This document shows, one piece after another, positions 45,843 to 58,200 of a stretch of DNA of 64,000 nt. The stretch is from Helicoverpa zea. Lineage: Eukaryota; Arthropoda; Insecta; Lepidoptera; Noctuidae. Within the stretch, counting starts at the first letter, position 1; every line of letters starts with the position of its first letter. The notes under the pieces were generated by a model that worked only from the letters and a program-made list of their open reading frames with translations, made no database searches and was not told the origin of the DNA. A program made the translations under genes and the position numbers. The stretch is taken from the NCBI RefSeq assembly GCF_022581195.2, contig NC_061471.1, positions 10,106,001 through 10,170,000 on the forward strand. The letters run 5' to 3'.

Positions 45843-48015
45843 CTCATCATCAGCCTATCGCAGTCCACTGCTGGACATAGGCCTCTCCAAGTGCACGCCA
45901 CTGAGATCGATTTTCGGCTTCTCGCATCCAGCTCCTGCCAGCCGCCTTACGCAAGTCATCACTCCACCGTGCCTGAGGACGTCCTACACTACGTTTGCCG
46001 AGGCGTGGTCTCCACTCCAGAACTCGTTTACCCCAACGGTTATCGGTTCTTCGGCTAATATGGCCAGCCCACTGCCACTTCAGCTTGCTGATTCGGTGGG
46101 CTATGTCGATGACCTTGGTTCTCTGACGGATTACCTCATTTCTGATGCGATCCCTCAGAGAAATGCCGAGCATAGCCCTTTCCATAGCCCGCTGAGCGAC
46201 TTTAAACTTGTGAACCAGCCGCACCGACAGTGTCCACGTTTCGGCTCCGTAAGTCATGACAGGTAGGACGCACTGATTGAAGACTTTTGTCTTTAGGCAC
46301 TGTGGGATCGACGATGTTAGGACTCGACGTAGCTTCCCAAATGCAGCCCAACCCAACTGAATTCTCCTATTCACCTCGTCCTCAAAGTTGTTTCTACCTA
46401 ACTGCAATGTCTGCCCGAGGTAAACATATTTCCGAACAACTTCGAGAACGGCGCCGTGTATCGCTATCGGTTCCGGTAGAACATGTTCATTGAACATGAC
46501 CTTGGTTTTGTCCAAGTTCATCCGTAGGCCGATGCGTAGAGAAGATTCAGCCAGGTCGTTCAGCATCTGTTGTAGGTCCTGCAGCGTTTCCGCCATGATG
46601 ACGATATCGTCGGCAAATCGCAAGTGAGAGATGTGTTCGCCATTGATGTTGATGCCGCGTCCTTTCCAGTTCAGCGTCTTGAACATATCCTCCATTGCAT
46701 TAGTGAACAGTTTCGGGGAAATAACATCCCCTTGTCTCACTCCTCGATGCAACGGTATGGGCCTTGTTTGCTGATTCTGTACTTGGACGGACATTGTAGC
46801 GGCTTCGTAGAGACATCTCATCACTTGGATGTATCGCCAATCTACTTGACAACGCTGCAGGGACTCCAGAACAGACCAGATTTCAACCGAGTCAAAGGCC
46901 TTCTCATAGTCCACAAATGCTAGACACAGGGGCTGATTATACTCTTCGGTCTTCTGTATAATCTGCCGCACTGTGTGGATGTGGTCTATGGTGCCGTATC
47001 CGCTCCGAAACCCAGCCTGCTCCGGTGGTTGGAATTCGTCGAGTCTTCGCGCAAGTCGGTTCGTGATCACTCTTGAGAACAGCTTATAGACGTGGCTTAG
47101 GAGGGAAATGGGTCGATAGTTCTTCAACTGGGTTTTGTCTCCCTTTTTGAAGAACAGGACGACAACACTCCTACTCCACGCCTCTGGAGTTCTCCCTTCA
47201 AACAGGACGGCATTAAAAAGCTTCTGGAGCTCCCCCAGTACGGGCTTTCCTCCTGCTTTTAGTAGCTCTGTTGTAATGCCATCCTCGCCAGGGGCTTTTC
47301 CATTTTTGAGCTGTCTCAGAGCGATCTCGATTTCGCCACTGCTGACTTCTGGCAGGTCTTCGGTGAAATGGCGTGTTAATGTGGCTCTAGAATCCTCATT
47401 TCCGGGATCAGGTCGGGATGCATGCGATGCGTATAACCGGCCATAGAAATTTTCCACTTCCGAAAGGACTGCCGGCACCGAAGAAACGACTTCTCCGCTT
47501 GCTGTGGTCAGCTTCGTCAAGTGGCTTCTTCCAAGAGATTGTACGAACACCTTTGACCCCCGATTCAGCTCAATTGCTCTTTCAATGGCAAGAGTATTGG
47601 AGCACCGGAGGTCGCGTCGTACGTGCTTGTTGATCTCTTGGTTTAGAGCTCGCTTAGCTGACGAAGTGACAGGCGGGTTTTCACGTCGTTTCTTCATAAG
47701 TCCTAATGTCTCTTCCGAAAGCTTTGATTTCTTGCCCTTACGCTGCATGTTACAGAATCTCGAACCTTCCTCCCTGAGGATCCGAACCACATATTCGTGG
47801 TTCTGGTTAACGTCTGTTGTGGTTTCCACGGCGGCAAATCGGTTCTCCAAATGTGACTGGAACGTTTCAGATCCGGCAGGTAAACTGCCTGTCTCTTTCT
47901 TACGCATGAAAAATATCTCTTGTCTTTGTCTATCATTGGGTTGGAGTTTGTTATGTGATCCTTGTTTAGTCGAGATTTGACTATCTCTGCTATCGGAAGT
48001 GTCCGTGTATTTCAC
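45843..48015 (-). CDS. RTE-clade non-LTR reverse transcriptase, 5'-truncated
   Basis: One unbroken minus-strand frame of about 720 codons. It begins with a non-ATG codon just inside a stop, and the endonuclease domain expected at the N-terminus is missing, so the copy is 5'-truncated. Reverse transcriptase motifs in order: NGKAPGEDGI, FFKKGDKTQLKNYRPISLLS, QAGFRSGYGT, AFVDYEKAFDS (palm, first Asp), GVRQGDVISP, LRFADDIVIMA (catalytic Asp pair), NLDKTKVM. The C-terminal part holds YGAETWTL and GRPQARWSDDL, typical of insect RTE proteins. The stop is followed by a GATGATGA tail (45843-45852). The open frame suggests a recent insertion. It lies opposite to, and inside, the DD41D element. It cannot jump on its own without the endonuclease. 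Confidence 0.88.
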
Positions 48016-48116
48016 GTTTTCCTATTTCGTTGTTTTTTGTTAAAGTTTGTTTTTGTTAAGTTTTGTTTGTTGAACTTTTCTGTTAAACTGTTGGTGTATT
48101 CACCGTGCTTGTTACA

Positions 48117-49476
48117 ATGCCTAACTTCAGCAACGAAGAGTATGCTGACATGTTGTTGGCATATGGCAGCGCTAATTGTAACGCTCGTGAAGCGCGTAGA
48201 ATTTACCAGCAGCGTTATCCTAACCGGCGTATACCACACCACGAGACGTTTGCTACAACCTATCGACGTCTGAGGGAGACTGGAAACATAAATTTCCAAG
48301 AGCCTCGCGTTAATGTGAGGCAACATAATGTTGTAATTGATGAAAGCATTTTGCAAGCTTTTGATGAGGATCCAACGACAAGTATTCGAGTTGTAGCTGA
48401 AAGACTTCACTTGTCGGTTTGGAAAGTTTGGTCAGTTCTTCGGGAAAATGGAAAGCATGCGTATCACTACACTTCTGTTCAAGGTACGTTAAGTACTTTA
48501 TTTATTTTATCAGGCGAAATCGTAAAACTAAATTTTGAACCAGTTATCTTCGACCTTATTGTGCTGAAATTTTGCACCCAAAAAACTTGTATTTTAAAAT
48601 GGTTTTAACCATACACTTATTTTAAACGTTTACAAATATCCTTGTAGCTTTACTGGTTCGTTTTTCAAATAAATACCTAGTAACTTTTATTTTTTCTAAT
48701 TTTATCTTTTAAATTTATGTTAGTTTTTGCCATTCAAAAAGTGAATTTTTACCAGTCTTTAATGGATTGTTCTAGGTCTCATAGATGATGATCACAGGAG
48801 ACGGCTCGATTTTTGCCGATTTATGATGCATACGGACGTAGATGATACAAATTTTTTAAAAAGAATTTTGTGGACTGATGAATCCAATTTTAATCACGAG
48901 GGAATTGTGAATCTCCACAACCTTCACCATTGGGCGCAAAAAAGACAAAATCCCCGCAAGAAAAGACAAAGTTCCTTTCAAACTAAGTTTAGTGTAAACG
49001 TTTGGGCGGGGGTTATTGGAAGACACCTGATCGGTCCACATTTCTTACCAGAGCGCCTGACCGGAGAAAATTATTTGAATTTTTTACTCGAAGATTTACC
49101 TGAATTGGTATTACCAGTATTAGATGGAGAACCAATTATTTTCCAAAATGATGGCTGTCCAGCACATTACCAGCGAGACGTGCGAGAACATTTGGACAAC
49201 TGTTTTCCAAATTCATGGATCGGAAGAGGCGGCCCAATTCCTTGGCCTGCACGTTCACCAGACCTGACGCCCTTGGATTTTTATGTCTGGGGCCGTGCAA
49301 AAGAAATTGTGTATGCGACTGAAGTACCCACAAGAGAAATTTTAATCGAAAGAATAAATTGCGCCTTTGAAATTATGAAAGCAGAAATGCGACTGAGGAC
49401 GACGACTGTAGAAATTAGAAAAAGATGCCGTGCATGCATTCGCAACAGAGGCAGTCATTTTGAACATAATTTATAA
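48117..49476 (+). CDS. DD41D transposase, two exons, intact
   Basis: Cut-and-paste transposase of the mariner superfamily. Exons 48117-48483 and 48776-49476 (donor CAAG/GTACGT, acceptor TTCTAG/GTCTC), total 355 aa with no internal stop. The N-terminus MPNFSNEEYADMLLAYG and PNRRIPHHETF are typical of insect proteins of this group and form the DNA-binding helix-turn-helix part; a second HTH is likely around VVAERLHLSVWKVWSVL. Catalytic Asp residues are in ILWTDESNF, FQNDGCPAHY and SPDLTPLDFYVWG. I count 41 residues between the second and third Asp, which places it in the DD41D group. Intact frame and nearly identical TIRs mean recent, possibly still possible, activity, though an RTE now separates the left TIR from the gene. 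Confidence 0.88.
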
Positions 49477-50454
49477 CTTAAATTTAATTAAAACATTTTA
49501 AAACATTTTTGTGTTTTCATTACCCTGGCACTGGTTAATGTGTACCTTTAGGTTTGTGACGACATTATTAATGATTTCACACCCATGTGGCATATCGTTG
49601 GAAAGGGTATTAAGTAGGCATTTTTTTTTTATTAAATGAAGTTCATAAAAGCTTTTACTTTTTTTTATAATTAATTTTGAATTTGACATTTTTCATACGT
49701 TTTTTCATTTTTAAGACTTTGGAAGCTCAACAAGTATTTTTTTTCCATCTAGTGCTATGAATTTATGTTTTATTTGGAATAATAATACATCAGAGAACGC
49801 AATGAAAGTGATTTGGTGTAAATTCGACAACAGACTGAAAAGTTATAGCGTTTTAAAGGTGATAGTTCCGGTAATTTTTAAAAACAAACAAAAAAAATCG
49901 TATCTCGAATACAGTGACATATAGGACATTGGGTCTATGAGTGAAAACTAGTACATGGCCTCACGAATCCCCCAAAAAATTGTGTCGGTCCATGCGCCAA
50001 ACACCCTGTATAACAAAACGACGCGTTAATTCGAATTCTTAGTCGTCCAACACTCGAGAATTCAAAGTTGCAGAGATAAAGAGGCGGAAAGATTGTAAGT
50101 CAGAGTCAGAGAGCAGTCTAAGAAGCAGCAATCTGTTTTGAAGCTGTATGACGGAGCTGTCTCGAAAGATTAATTAATTAATATTATGAATACATGTATG
50201 CACACAAATGTGTCTTTAAACTTTTGACATTGTTATAAAATAGCAGTTAACAAAATAATAATTGATCAACACTTAATAATTCGAAGTTTTATTTATTTCC
50301 TCTCACAAATTTCGAACCATTTAATATTAAAAAAACTTGATAATTCGTAATATTTTAAGAGTCCCTCGAGTTTCGAATTAACGAGAGTCGACTGTATATT
50401 AACGTATTTAATTTAATGTGATTAGGTACGATGTACGACACACTCATATGTCTA

Positions 50455-51748
50455 CGAGGGCTGCCTTTTAAGTTGTGTCGTTTGAAATAAGTATAGATAA
50501 TCCAATAGGTTATTACCGTTTATTATTTTTTTAAGAATACTTAGCGATATTTAATGCACTTTTGCATGCATTCAAATCAGTTTTTAAATATTTATTCCAT
50601 TCCAAAGTGGGGGTAGTCAAAACGGCCGATTTGTATACGTCAACAGCTTCTTCAGGTGTGCTGAAAGGTAGTCCACGAAGAATTTTCTTAATTTTGGTTA
50701 ATGTATTAAAATCATTAGTGCTTAAGTTACAGCTGTAAGGTGGATGATCCAATATTACAACATTTTGGGAACTCAAAAACATCGGTGTTTGGCGGGCGGT
50801 GCGCGAACTTGCATTGTCATGGTGCAGTATCATTCGAAGTCTTGGATAGTTTTTTCTAAATTCGGTGATGACTTTTGGCAAACAAACAATGGTATACGAG
50901 TCAGCGGTAACCATGTCGCGATATTTTAGTACAATAGTGGCGACACGATCACCCTTTGCCAAAAACGAGACAACCATTTTTTTTTTTAAGTGCTTTGCGA
51001 GCGTACGACTTTGGTCGGTTTTGGCTCGTCTTGGAAGACCTAGACAGCTGACTGCTGCTTAGAATCCGGATCATAAGCGTATATCCAGGACTTGTTATCA
51101 CTAACTATATCATAGACCTGCTTTGACTCTCCTCGGTCGAATCGCTGCAGAGTTTGACGTCACCAACTTACTAGGGCTGTTTCTTGGTCGTCGCTAAGAA
51201 AATGTGGTATCCATGGAGAGATCATCTATCTTACGCCAAGTTCTTCGTGTAGGATATTTTTGACTGTGGTCCCTGAAATGCCCACGGATGCCTCTATTTC
51301 ACCATATGCTACATGTCCGTCTGCGAGGATTAGCTGCCGCACAGCCTCGATATAAACTTGCATCATGGCGGTTTTTGGACGACCTTCACGAGGCTTGTCA
51401 CTGAAGCTAGAGTGCCCAGGTTGAAATTCTAAATATCAGCGTTCTGCGGTCCTAAGGAATGGTGCTACATCACTAAATACAGAATTAATCTCTTTCTAGT
51501 ACTGAAGTCGCGACAATCCCCTTTTAAAGTTGTAGAAAATTATCGCACTCAAATTTTCCTTACACATTTCCATTTTTGCAACCGACCTGTCACCTTTGAA
51601 TGGACGATACAATAAAACTATTCGACCTATTTAAAAACATTCTTTTGTTTTCGAATTCTAAATTCAAAAAGATTCAAATAGCATATATATATATTTTTAA
51701 AAATCGCGGGAGGTTACCAAACGACAGAACTTAAAAGGCAGCCTTACG
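50455..51748 (-). pseudogene. Dead mariner element
   Basis: Full-length size (about 1.3 kb), TA-flanked. Inverted ends CGAGGGCTGCCTTTTAAGTT and, from the other side, CGTAAGGCTGCCTTTTAAGTT. The C-terminal half of the transposase is open on the minus strand (50977-50531) and shows HHDNASSRTA and HPPYSCNLSTNDF, the second and third Asp regions of a mariner. The N-terminal half (about 51000-51600) is broken by frameshifts and stops. Its 3' end matches the mariner piece inside the two composite elements in mtIF2. Confidence 0.8.
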
Positions 51749-51960
51749 TAGAATCTAGATGGAGCGTCAAGTCATAATATAATAAATAAATAGGGCAGGT
51801 GTACTCAGGTCAAGTGCGCGCAAATATGTCAAAAAGTATCAGTCAACTATTGGCTCACAGATGCTTACTCGCCAATCAGTACAGATCGTGTCGCTTAACT
51901 GTCAACGCGTATTACGGGCGCTAAGTAAAAAATAAAAAGTAAAAGTGCAGCAGCGATAAA

Positions 51961-53351
51961 ATGACGTGCTGTTCAATTAAAGTCTGTCGGAATTATAAAG
52001 GAAGGTTAAAAAGTCCCAAAGACATCACTTACCATCGGTAAGTAGCCCAGAATATGCACATTTGTTTTTCGTTTTTAAGATGATTACTAAATCACGCCAT
52101 ATTTGATCAGTGTTGCCAGTTTCTTTTTTTTAATTCTTCCAACTTCACGTATTGTACAGGTATGTTATGTATAGGTACCTACAGGATTATTATTTATTTT
52201 TTTAAGCAGTGCGCAAAAAAGTAATAAGTGACAGTCTAGTCAATAGTATCAAATCATAGATTTAATCTCCATTTTTATTCCTGGGATAAACATTTCCTGA
52301 CTTTCCAATAATCAACCCTTATCGAAAATATTATCTAATATTATTTGATTAGCAAATGATGGTCATCAACGTAACATCTTATTTTTTTAGAATTCCAAAT
52401 GATCCTATTATTAAACATCGGTGGATAGACCGAATTAGAAAAAGCCGCGAAGATGAGACGTGGACACCAAGAAAAAGTGCCGTAGTGTGTTCCGATCACT
52501 TCCGCAGCAAGGACATGGGTACTGTCGACAAGAAAGGGCGCCGAAGACTTTCAAAAGAAGCAGTGCCAAGCAAGGTTCAATTTTCCACAAAGTTATAGTA
52601 TCTTCTGTGCTTTCTCTAATTATTGTTTGTTTATTTATTTTTTCTTATTTTTAGAAATTATTTTTATCGTCAGTTCAGTCCAGTGAAAGTGAGAATTCTG
52701 ATGATATCGAGAATGACAATGAGAATCCTGAGACAGGAAAGGTAATTTTAAATATTTGATGAATCGTTTTATAAGTTATATATTTATAGTTTTTTTCTAG
52801 TTCGGAAAGCTATCAAGTGTCAGTAGTACAGTTATTTTTTTGAGTTGAAGCAGAAATATTCAGAAAAATGTGTACATTAATGGTTTTATTTTCAGAAATC
52901 TAATGCTAATGAGGCTGAACCTTCCAGTGAACACAGTGATGTGGGCTTCAGTTTTGTGTTGGTCGAAGACCAAGTACCTTACAATGATCAATACGACGCA
53001 ATAATCAAAGACGAAATAGTCGAGGTGCAAATTAAAACTGATATCAATGATATGGACCAAGTACCTAACAATGATCAATCCGACGCAATAATCAATGACA
53101 AAATAGACGAGGTGCAAAATAAAACTCGATCAGATGATGAGAAATCATTTTCAGATATTGATTCTGTTTTCGATACTCCAGAGGAACATAAGTTAAGGCG
53201 TCATTTACGGCGGAAAATAGCGCTGGAAAAGAAGCATATTCTAAAAATTAAAAGTCTAAGGCAAAAAAACGAACGGCTAGAAAAGAAGCTTGCATCCTAT
53301 AAGAAAATTATTGAAACACTAAAAAGAGAGCGGAATACAAAAACTGAATAG
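51961..53351 (+). CDS. THAP-domain zinc-finger protein (4 exons)
   Basis: Probable DNA-binding protein. Exons 51961-52037, 52391-52574, 52655-52741, 52896-53351; the frame is continuous over 804 nt (267 aa). The THAP C2CH finger spans about residues 1-86: C4, C9, C59 and H62 (VVCSDHF) as metal ligands, with the conserved P28, W37, F63 and the closing AVP at 83-85. It is followed by an acidic Ser/Glu/Asp/Asn-rich stretch, two tandem copies of a 29-residue unit (DQVPYNDQYDAII... and DQVPNNDQSDAII...), and a C-terminal Lys/Glu/Leu coiled coil that should mediate dimerisation. The exon 2 donor (AAG/GTTCAA) is weak; if it is not used the protein stops after VQFSTKL. No transposase domain follows the THAP, so this reads as a host gene rather than a P element. 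Targets unknown. Confidence 0.85.
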
Positions 53352-53377
53352 CTTAAGAAGCAACGTATTTTCTGCAG

Positions 53378-53772
53378 GGGCCCGATTCTCCTAAGTTAAT
53401 AATGTCAAAATCGAATAGTAATCGAATCGCAATACGATCGTAATAGCAGTTTTAACCATATCGGGCATTCTGCTACTAATAAAAGACCAATCGTATTCGA
53501 TTGACATTTGATTGGTGTGCGATTGGTATGCTATTTTGGTAATTTTGGTCTATACGGTAGTTTGCCGTGCAATCATTTTGCAATCGTAAAACATTTGCAG
53601 ACAAAATGATTCATTATTGAATGACAGAAAAGAATAAAAACGTTTATTTCAAAGAAAAAATAGCGGAATGCCACATACGCTTCAATAGTAATCGAGTCGG
53701 GATTGGATCTCAGTCGAATCGAGTCGAACGTCAATCGAAGGTCGCTTAAGTAAAATTAATAGAATCGGGCCC
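53378..53772 (-). mobile_element. MITE with GGGCCCGATTCTCCTAA ends, copy 2 (THAP 3' UTR)
   Basis: Same family as 37792-38177, in reverse orientation, about 395 bases. It starts only 27 bases after the THAP stop codon. A poly-A signal AATAAA lies past it at 53832-53837, so the mature THAP mRNA probably carries the whole MITE. Confidence 0.75.
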
Positions 53773-53831
53773 CAGATTTGTACGCGAACTTGTAATTAGA
53801 GTTATTGACTTATTTAAAAAGGTAACAACTA

Positions 53832-53837
53832 AATAAA
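53832..53837 (+). terminator. Probable poly-A signal of the THAP gene
   Basis: AATAAA in AACTAAATAAAGATACT, about 480 bases past the stop and the first such hexamer outside the MITE. Cleavage would follow 10-30 bases downstream. Confidence 0.45.
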
Positions 53838-55204
53838 GATACTAAAACCGAATAACACTACGTATATATACACCTTAAACGTATTTAATTAGTAATTGGG
53901 AGAATCATAGAAGCTGGTAACATTATTTACGACGACGCGCAGTGTAAAACTGCACTTCCACGCACGCATGCTTGAAATTGTTGACTCGTTTTCTTGGTTA
54001 TGTTTGTAGGGCGCAGCTCCATCTACATATGTATATGTATAATCAAAGAATGTGGAGTATAAATTAATGAACCATAAAAATGAGAACCTCTTTCTTTGCA
54101 TCCCTTCTAAACCGCTGTATGAGAGCTTTGTATGAATCTGTTGTTTTTTCTTTACTGGAACTGAAACACGCAAACGCTGCCATTTTGTTCAAATTTGCCG
54201 GTTTTCTGTTTCCCTATGGCGAAGACTTTATTATTTTTTATGGTTCTGCCAGCATCCACTTGTCACAAAGACAATGTTTACCAGTAATGGAGCCTTAATT
54301 AAAATCATTAATAAATTGTTATCAAATCATTCAAATACATACATTGACTTAAATAGGAAAGTTAATAACAAATGTAAACATTTGTCGGTAAAGCTTTTTG
54401 CCGTGTCACATGTTTGTAAAAATCTATCGAGAATATCAGTTGTATACAGGATAAAAAAGAACATCCGGTCTTTCCATTTATTTTATAATCTGTATTACAA
54501 ATGGGCTCTCGAATAATCTGTCAATAGTTATCAAAATTTTATCAAAACGGGCCTGAAAATATGAATGATAACATGTGTTTCGCGACTGTTTCACATAACT
54601 TACGGTCAAAATAAGTAACGTTGACCGTGTCGGTGGACGTGCAAAGATCCTTTTAGGAATCTTAATTGTAAGAAATTGGGATTATTACCCATGGTCCTCC
54701 GGCTTATAGGTAAGATAATCTTATAAAAAGTTTGTATTATTTTGAATCCTGTAAGAAATTTGAGGTGTGTGTAGTTAGCCGCATACGTAATATGATGTAT
54801 CTTTTGATAGCATTTAGTGCGGACATGTGCCGCTGTGTCATTTTAATATTCCGACTTTGGCCCGACTGTAAAAAGTTGAATGAACGTTGTTTACTTCTCA
54901 ATACATATGCCTGGCTATGCTTACGTACGTGATCACGGTCACAAAGGCTTTGTGCGCGACCGCGGCGCCGTGCACTGCCGAACTTAAACATTCATCTTGT
55001 GACCTACATTGATTATGTTTATGTAATCGGATACACGCGGGTGATATCGTCTTAATACACGATTTATTAGAAAAACAACATGGAAATTAACATTCGCGTC
55101 GTTCTCTCGTTACAGAAATAACGAGCATGGTGTTATGCTGATATTTTTCAGTACATTGTTTACAATCATTCCAGTAAGAAAATAGAAAAAAAGTGAAAAA
55201 AAAA
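53838..55204 (+). other. Intergenic region and prel promoter
   Basis: No gene recognised between the THAP and PRELI genes. A CpG-containing patch around 54930-54980 (GCGCGACCGCGGCGCCGTGC) about 230 bases before the PRELI ATG is the likeliest promoter region. The ATG sits in a good context (AAAAAATGG). Confidence 0.4.
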
Positions 55205-58200
55205 ATGGCAAGATATTTTGAAAATACATCAACATTCAACTTCAGTTGGGATCAAGTTGCTCGAGGATATTGGAAGAGATACCCTAACCCACAGAGGTAT
55301 GTTATTTTTCAATATTTGTTAGGAAAAAGGCTCAACAAAAGAGGTGGTCAAAGGTCACTCTTGTAGTGGTTAGGATGAATCGTACCTAGTATTATTGAAT
55401 GAAATTATCCACAGTATTCAAGAGTGTGTTTTACTATTTAATTTCAAATAAAAGCAACAATATAAGCAATCTGGTAACTATGTTTTATGAAATAAAACAG
55501 TAAAACTTGTGCACTTAAAGCAAATCACCTATAAATTATTATCTCAAAATTCAGATAGCAAATAAATTAACAATTTAAACATAAAGAGCACTCTATTATT
55601 AAAAAAAACGCAAAGCTCTGAAGTCATTGTATCTATTAAAAATCAATACGCTATATCATGAAGGCCACGTCTCGTCAATAATGCCAGGGTAACAAACATT
55701 CAATGCTGTTAAATATTCAAATATTCTTTCAATTAATTTCATCCAATAATGACCAATAGATATAGATTTATATAAACCTTATTGCTTCAAGTTTAGCAAC
55801 ACTAATTTTGTTTCAGTTGTCTGTTGAGTCAAAGTAATATTCACTTATTTATCTCACTATTCACATTTACACTTATAAACTCTATCATAGATTGATTGTA
55901 CTCAGATTCGCACACACTCTATTTACAAATATGCACATACATACAAAAATACACAATGTGTAGCTAAGAAATCCAATTAGTATTCTTGTAAAGTACAGTT
56001 TGATTACATGTACTATTGTCTCAGAATATTGCCTCATATGATTGTTATAGTAATAATCCAGTCAAACCAAGGGGTATTGGGTTGCCCGGGTTACTGGGTT
56101 GAGGGGGTCAGATAGGGCAGTTGCTCCTTGTCAAGCACTGGTACTCAGCTACATCCGGTTAGACTGGAAGCCAACCCCAACATAATTGGGAAAAAGGCTC
56201 AGAGGTGATGATGATTGTTATAGCAAATTTTCAATTCAGGTACGTTGGAGAGAGCACTTTTGATTTAATCCTGGATATTTGTTGTAATACTGGCAGCTTT
56301 TCTGCAGCTCCACCCGTGTCCCGTGGAAACTACTGCCTGTAGTGGATTAAAATATAGCTTATGTTACTTGGGAAGAGTGTAGCTTCCCAACATTCAAAGA
56401 ATTTTTCAAATTAGTTCAGTGGTTTCAGAGCCTTTAGGGTAGGGGACAAACAAACAAAAATTTCATTGCGCCCATTCAATGTTTTCAAGCAAACAATATA
56501 TAAATAATTTGTATTTTAATAGCTGTAGGATGGAAACCTATTAACACGACAAAGACTGACTAATTGCCTTATTATAGTACCTAGGTAAAATAGCTTCAAG
56601 TCTTATAAGTGCTACTTGAGTGTAGGTTCATTAATTTGTGGGAAACTGCAGATTACCTTGAAGGACAGTATGCCATTGTTGAATAGTGGCCTAAATGCTG
56701 ATGATTTTATTGATTTATACATCAACAATTTATTGTGTAGCGGCATGCCTTAGCTAACAGTTAATTAAATATATGTATTTCATTAAAGAATCCCTCTGTC
56801 TATTAGTGAAAAAAACCATGTACTTAGTAGTTTTTTTAGTTAGTTGCAAATAGCCAGACAGACTTTGTTTCCATAATAGATAATGATATTTAATGCACAC
56901 GAAATTAGGCTTACAAAAACAAGTAATGCATTTCTTGTCGCTATACAACTTAAGTGCCATTCTAAACACAGTAGCATTATCAAACTATTTTCATATTAGT
57001 ATCTACAACTTATGTCCTATTCATAATCCTTAACAATATCTTTTCTTTTTAGTACCCATGTCCTGTCCGAGGACACATGGAGCCGGGAAGTGAAGGACGG
57101 ATGCCTGTACACAAAACGGGTCCTCACTAAGACGAACAGAGTGCCTAAATGGGGAGAAAGGTATGTTTCTTACTGTTTTATTTGTCAATACGATTGATCA
57201 TTATGTAGTTATTTATTTGACGTTATTTTCAATGTAGAAATTACTTCTATGACTCCATTCTATTAAGTAAGAAATCTGGCTATATTATAGGACAGATGTG
57301 GAGTAGGTACAGCCCCCTGAACCACACGAAGAGAAGTGAGTTCAGTCAGAATCGGCTGAGTAAGCTGTTGAGTTGAATAAGATTTTTTGTGTAACAGACA
57401 GTATCAGGATATAAAAAAGAAAAACAATACTGGTACATTTTAAGTGCATCCAATGAATCTACATGATTGACTACAGTTTACGATAAGTGATATTAAATTC
57501 GCTGGAGCATAGACGTGACTAACAGCATGTTGTAAAACAAAATGGATGCGCCAGACTTGCCACTTGCACTGAATATAAAATTACAGCCAGCGTCCAAGGT
57601 GAAACTAATAAACTCGGACTGTTCATTGTAATTTATCTGTTACTCGGTGGAACTGTGGGAGCAACCTCTTAGTTGATTAAACTAAATCTTGAAGAATAGT
57701 GTTTATGTTAAGACATGTAGGTACGTTGTATGTTGTACATTTGTATCAAAGCATTACCTGTGAGATGCGTGAGAGAATTCTCAGAAAGAAAATTGTGCAG
57801 GAGAATTTAAACAAAAAAGTGTGGTTTTAAATTTATATTGCCGGTAATTGAAGACAGTAGGTAAAACGTTTATTACTTCCGCCATAAGAAAATACATACT
57901 TTCCCAATAACAAGAAAAAACAATTTGTATATTCATGAGTTCATAACATAAAATGTCTATTTATCTTTTTGATTCTTATGACTAATTGTATGTGACCCAA
58001 GTAGGTGTTTTAAATAAAAAATAAGTAAACAAATATCACAAATGAGCATGATATGTAATCTTGTCGATTGTATTACCAAAATGACGTGTAATCAGCTTTA
58101 CAAAATACCCCACCTTGTACGTACTGTAATCATGAAGTGACAATATTTTGTTTCTAATATTTTTATTTTACGAGTTTACATTTCAAAGCATAACTTTGTT

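Larger units (their letters stand above)
45301..50008 (+). mobile_element. DD41D mariner-superfamily transposon with 455-base TIRs
   Basis: Ends CAGGGTGTTTGGCGCATGGA and its inverse, flanked by TA (45299-45300 and 50009-50010). The terminal inverted repeats run about 455 bases (45301-45755 and 49555-50008) and differ at only a few positions. It carries one intact spliced transposase (48117-49476) and a later RTE insertion (45843 to about 48015); without that it would be about 2.5 kb. It sits inside a pogo-like element. Confidence 0.85.
45149..50394. mobile_element. Pogo/Tigger-like element, split by a nested insertion
   Basis: Terminal repeats CAGTCGACTCTTGTTAATTC (left) and the inverse of CGAATTAACGAGAGTCGACTG (right), with TA at both outer edges (45147-45148, 50395-50396). 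Interior motifs of the AATTCGAA type recur. Only about 535 bases belong to this element; the rest is the DD41D insertion at 45301-50008. Non-autonomous. The pogo-like label rests on the CAGTCGACTC...AATTCGAA terminus style and the TA target. Confidence 0.65.

Noticed and set aside
47504..47980. 158-codon plus-strand frame
   Set aside because: Antisense of the RTE reverse transcriptase, which is the frame with recognisable motifs.
51961..53351. P-element transposase (these also start with a THAP domain)
   Set aside because: No GTP-binding or RNase H-like transposase part follows; the protein ends in a coiled coil, as host THAP proteins do.
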